Shown here: positions 62,697 to 64,000 of the stretch, in pieces
How the letters are laid out: each line of letters begins with the position of its first letter
How positions within the stretch are numbered: position 1 is the stretch's first letter
Notes under the pieces: generated by a model
What the model saw: the letters and a program-made list of their open reading frames with translations, nothing else
The model's database searches: none
What the model was told of the DNA's origin: nothing
Position numbers and translations under genes: made by a program
DNA from: Sphingobacterium thalpophilum
GTDB taxonomy: Bacteria > Bacteroidota > Bacteroidia > Sphingobacteriales > Sphingobacteriaceae
Length of the DNA stretch: 64,000 nt
Direction: 5' to 3'
NCBI RefSeq assembly: GCF_901482695.1
Contig: NZ_LR590484.1
Coordinates: 248,001 to 312,000, forward strand

Positions 62697-63146
62697 TTAT
62701 TTGATGGTCACTGCAAACGCATAGTCATCAGGTGGGAGGCATTGAGAGGCATCACAGGCCTGCCATTCAACGGTTCCTCTCACAGTGGCTGTACCTTTTT
62801 TCAAAGCCACCTTTTGCTGAAATATGACTTCGTTGGTAAAGTAACCCACGTCCATTTTGAAAACTTCTTCATGTTTTACTTTAGGTTTTGGTTCTGCCAT
62901 TTTACCGACCAACGCATAATCAGCGCCTTTTGTAAAAGTGAAAGAAGTCGGAATGGGCCCGCCCTCCTTAACGTGCTGGGAATAGATATGCCAACCATTC
63001 TGGATACTGGCTTTAACATATACGACAGCCTCTTTGCTGTTTAATTTCTTGCTAGCCACGGTCCATTTTACGGGCCTGTGAATTTGAGCGAATGCTCCGG
63101 TCACTGCAAATATGACTGTGACCATTAACAATAAGAACTTTTTCAT
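62697..63146 (-). CDS. DsbD N-terminal-domain-like periplasmic protein
   Basis: The 149-residue protein has a signal peptide (MKKFLLLMVTVIFAVTGAFA). The mature part matches the DsbD alpha-domain fold: VKWTVASKKLNSKEAVVYVKASIQNGWHIYSQH, GGPIPTSFTFTKGADYALVGKM, and the final cysteine motif WQACDASQCLPPDDYAFAV (Cys pair about 132/137). In full DsbD this domain receives electrons and passes them to periplasmic thiol oxidoreductases. Here it stands alone, without the TM and gamma domains, so it may partner a separate membrane reductase elsewhere. Confidence 0.82.
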   Translation of the reverse strand: MKKFLLLMVTVIFAVTGAFAQIHRPVKWTVASKKLNSKEAVVYVKASIQNGWHIYSQHVKEGGPIPTSFTFTKGADYALVGKMAEPKPKVKHEEVFKMDVGYFTNEVIFQQKVALKKGTATVRGTVEWQACDASQCLPPDDYAFAVTIK

Positions 63147-63575
63147 TTTTTTATTATTGATTCGGTTTATTTCCTACTTTTTTTTCGCTCATTACTCTTC
63201 TTTTGCCTGTCTTTCTATAACTTTGGTTCGCTTCATCGCGAAACAGATGTAATAAGCTGTTATACGTTATAAATTTATATATACAATAATCGACATACGC
63301 CATATAAATTACAACAACACCCTTACATTACAAGAAATTTTATTGACAATCACACACTATTCAAAATAAAATCAGGTGTTATCTCAGAATTAGCACATTC
63401 CTTATATATTTTTTTTGTTGTGATCATTTTACCCAGCCAATAGAGATAAATAGAGTTGAAGGTATAGAAGTGCAAACAACAAACATGTTACAGTTTAATA
63501 CGAGATATAAAGTTCTTTTGGCATAAAAATAGCAGTACATCAAGCTCATAATTTAGGTTAATAATTGGTTAGATT

Positions 63576-63610
63576 AAACGTTTGAAGTTCCCCGCTTCAA
63601 GCGTTTTTTT
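63576..63610 (+). terminator. Orphan intrinsic terminator on the + strand
   Basis: The arm AAACGTTTGAAG (63576-63587) pairs with CTTCAAGCGTTT (63595-63606), one G-U pair, 7-nt loop, and is followed by a run of T. No + strand gene ends before it. Confidence 0.75.
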
Positions 63611-63782
63611 TATCAGCAGCAGATAGTTTCAAGCATCCAGTCTATGGTAAACATTTTTCAGCGAAAACCGTTAATTTAAGGACAATCAAGTGAACGACAC
63701 ATGTAAGGAGACGGAAGTTACAGACAAGGTATAAAATGGAGAACTGCAAAGAATACTGACAGACTGCTGTCATTCACTCCAT

Positions 63783-63790
63783 TAACTTTG
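63783..63790 (+). promoter_or_regulatory. Candidate -7 box of the DinB-like gene
   Basis: TAACTTTG matches the Bacteroidota TAnnTTTG box, 72 nt before the ATG at 63863. No clear TTG is seen at the expected -33 distance, so confidence is low. Confidence 0.35.
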
Positions 63791-63862
63791 TAGTAGTAAT
63801 TAGGACAGGGTATATGGACAGTTAACATCTATTTACTAAAAATCAATTAAACAAGTTATAAG

Positions 63863-64000
63863 ATGAACACATTGGAACAATTAAAATCTGAACTTCAGAG
63901 TGAGTACGAGATTACTAAAAATTTCATTAACCTTTTTCCAGAAGGCAACAATGACTATGCCCCACATGTCAAGAGCATGAAAATGATGCCCTTAGCCACA
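63863..64000 (+). CDS. DinB-family protein, N-terminal part (cut by window edge)
   Basis: The frame from ATG 63863 is open to the window end: MNTLEQLKSELQSEYEITKN, then FINLFPEGNNDYAPHVKSMK and MMPLAT. The pattern (a first helix EY..TK.fi.l.Pe, then Y.PH.KSM....LA.H) matches DinB/DUF1569-type four-helix proteins, whose metal-binding His residues lie further on. Only 46 residues are visible, so the call is provisional. A -7-like box lies upstream. Confidence 0.65.
   Translation, partial: MNTLEQLKSELQSEYEITKNFINLFPEGNNDYAPHVKSMKMMPLAT

Larger units (their letters stand above)
63147..63862. other. Long intergenic region with orphan terminator and promoter-like boxes
   Basis: This 716-bp gap carries no convincing ORF. 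On the + strand a -7-like box TAACTTTG is at 63218-63225, an intrinsic terminator at 63576-63610, and another TAACTTTG at 63783-63790 upstream of the DinB-like gene. A small RNA between the first box and the terminator is possible. Confidence 0.4.

Overview
The window reads as chromosome of a Bacteroidota bacterium of the Sphingobacteriaceae type (Sphingobacterium or Pedobacter-like). This rests on moderate GC, a tRNA promoter of the Bacteroidota form (TTG, 20 nt, TATCTTTG), few Shine-Dalgarno sites, many lipoproteins, and families common in the phylum (GH127, DUF1080, DUF4382, DUF5777, DUF6496, a porin-like barrel fused to an anti-sigma-like N-terminus, a zeaxanthin-type carotenoid cluster). 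I see no CRISPR array, insertion sequence, integrase or phage module. The genus is an inference; no rRNA is present.

Layout. 0-12.2 kb: end of an AraC regulator, a secreted GH127 beta-L-arabinofuranosidase, the tail of a dead FtsX-type permease, rsgA, a DUF488/HVA1 pair, an enolase-superfamily enzyme, an SDR, a fatty-acid desaturase, a PNPOx-fold stress protein, and divergent surE and lipid kinase. 12.2-15.0 kb: a GAF/PAS hybrid histidine kinase split by one extra base in an A5 run. 15.1-19.4 kb: carotenoid operon read leftward, MarR regulator then crtI, crtB, crtZ and a lycopene cyclase, with two palindromes before the MarR gene. 19.7-25.9 kb: first RND efflux operon (OMP, permease, adaptor). 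26-33 kb: lipoproteins, DUF1080, an Lrp regulator divergent from an EamA exporter with an 18-bp palindrome between them, an AraC regulator, RibD/DHFR-like and aldo/keto reductases. 33.2-39.4 kb: second RND operon (adaptor, permease, OMP). 39.8 kb: tRNA-Leu(TAG).

40-52.3 kb is a signalling and envelope-stress block: a MEDS-domain protein facing a response regulator/PAS-GAF kinase operon, three ECF sigma factors within 4 kb (one coupled to a membrane anti-sigma/beta-barrel fusion, one to a DoxX-like protein), a four-gene periplasmic operon (Lipoprotein_15, c-type cytochrome, YceI, DUF5777) and another PAS kinase. 53-61 kb is a stress block: an ankyrin protein convergent with catalase HPII, a DUF892 ferritin-like protein, a truncated and an intact DUF421 protein, a frameshifted DUF4406-like remnant, a ROK sugar kinase without the family zinc cysteines, DUF4382, DUF6496 and SRPBCC proteins. 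The right end has a Gfo/Idh/MocA oxidoreductase, a free-standing DsbD N-terminal-like protein, an orphan terminator and the start of a DinB-like gene.

Nothing here is a clear-cut new defence or mobile system. The most interesting points are the split hybrid kinase, non-canonical proton-relay residues in both RND permeases, a small orphan membrane/secreted protein before each RND operon, the MEDS/RR/HK module, the KatE-ankyrin pairing and several decaying genes.
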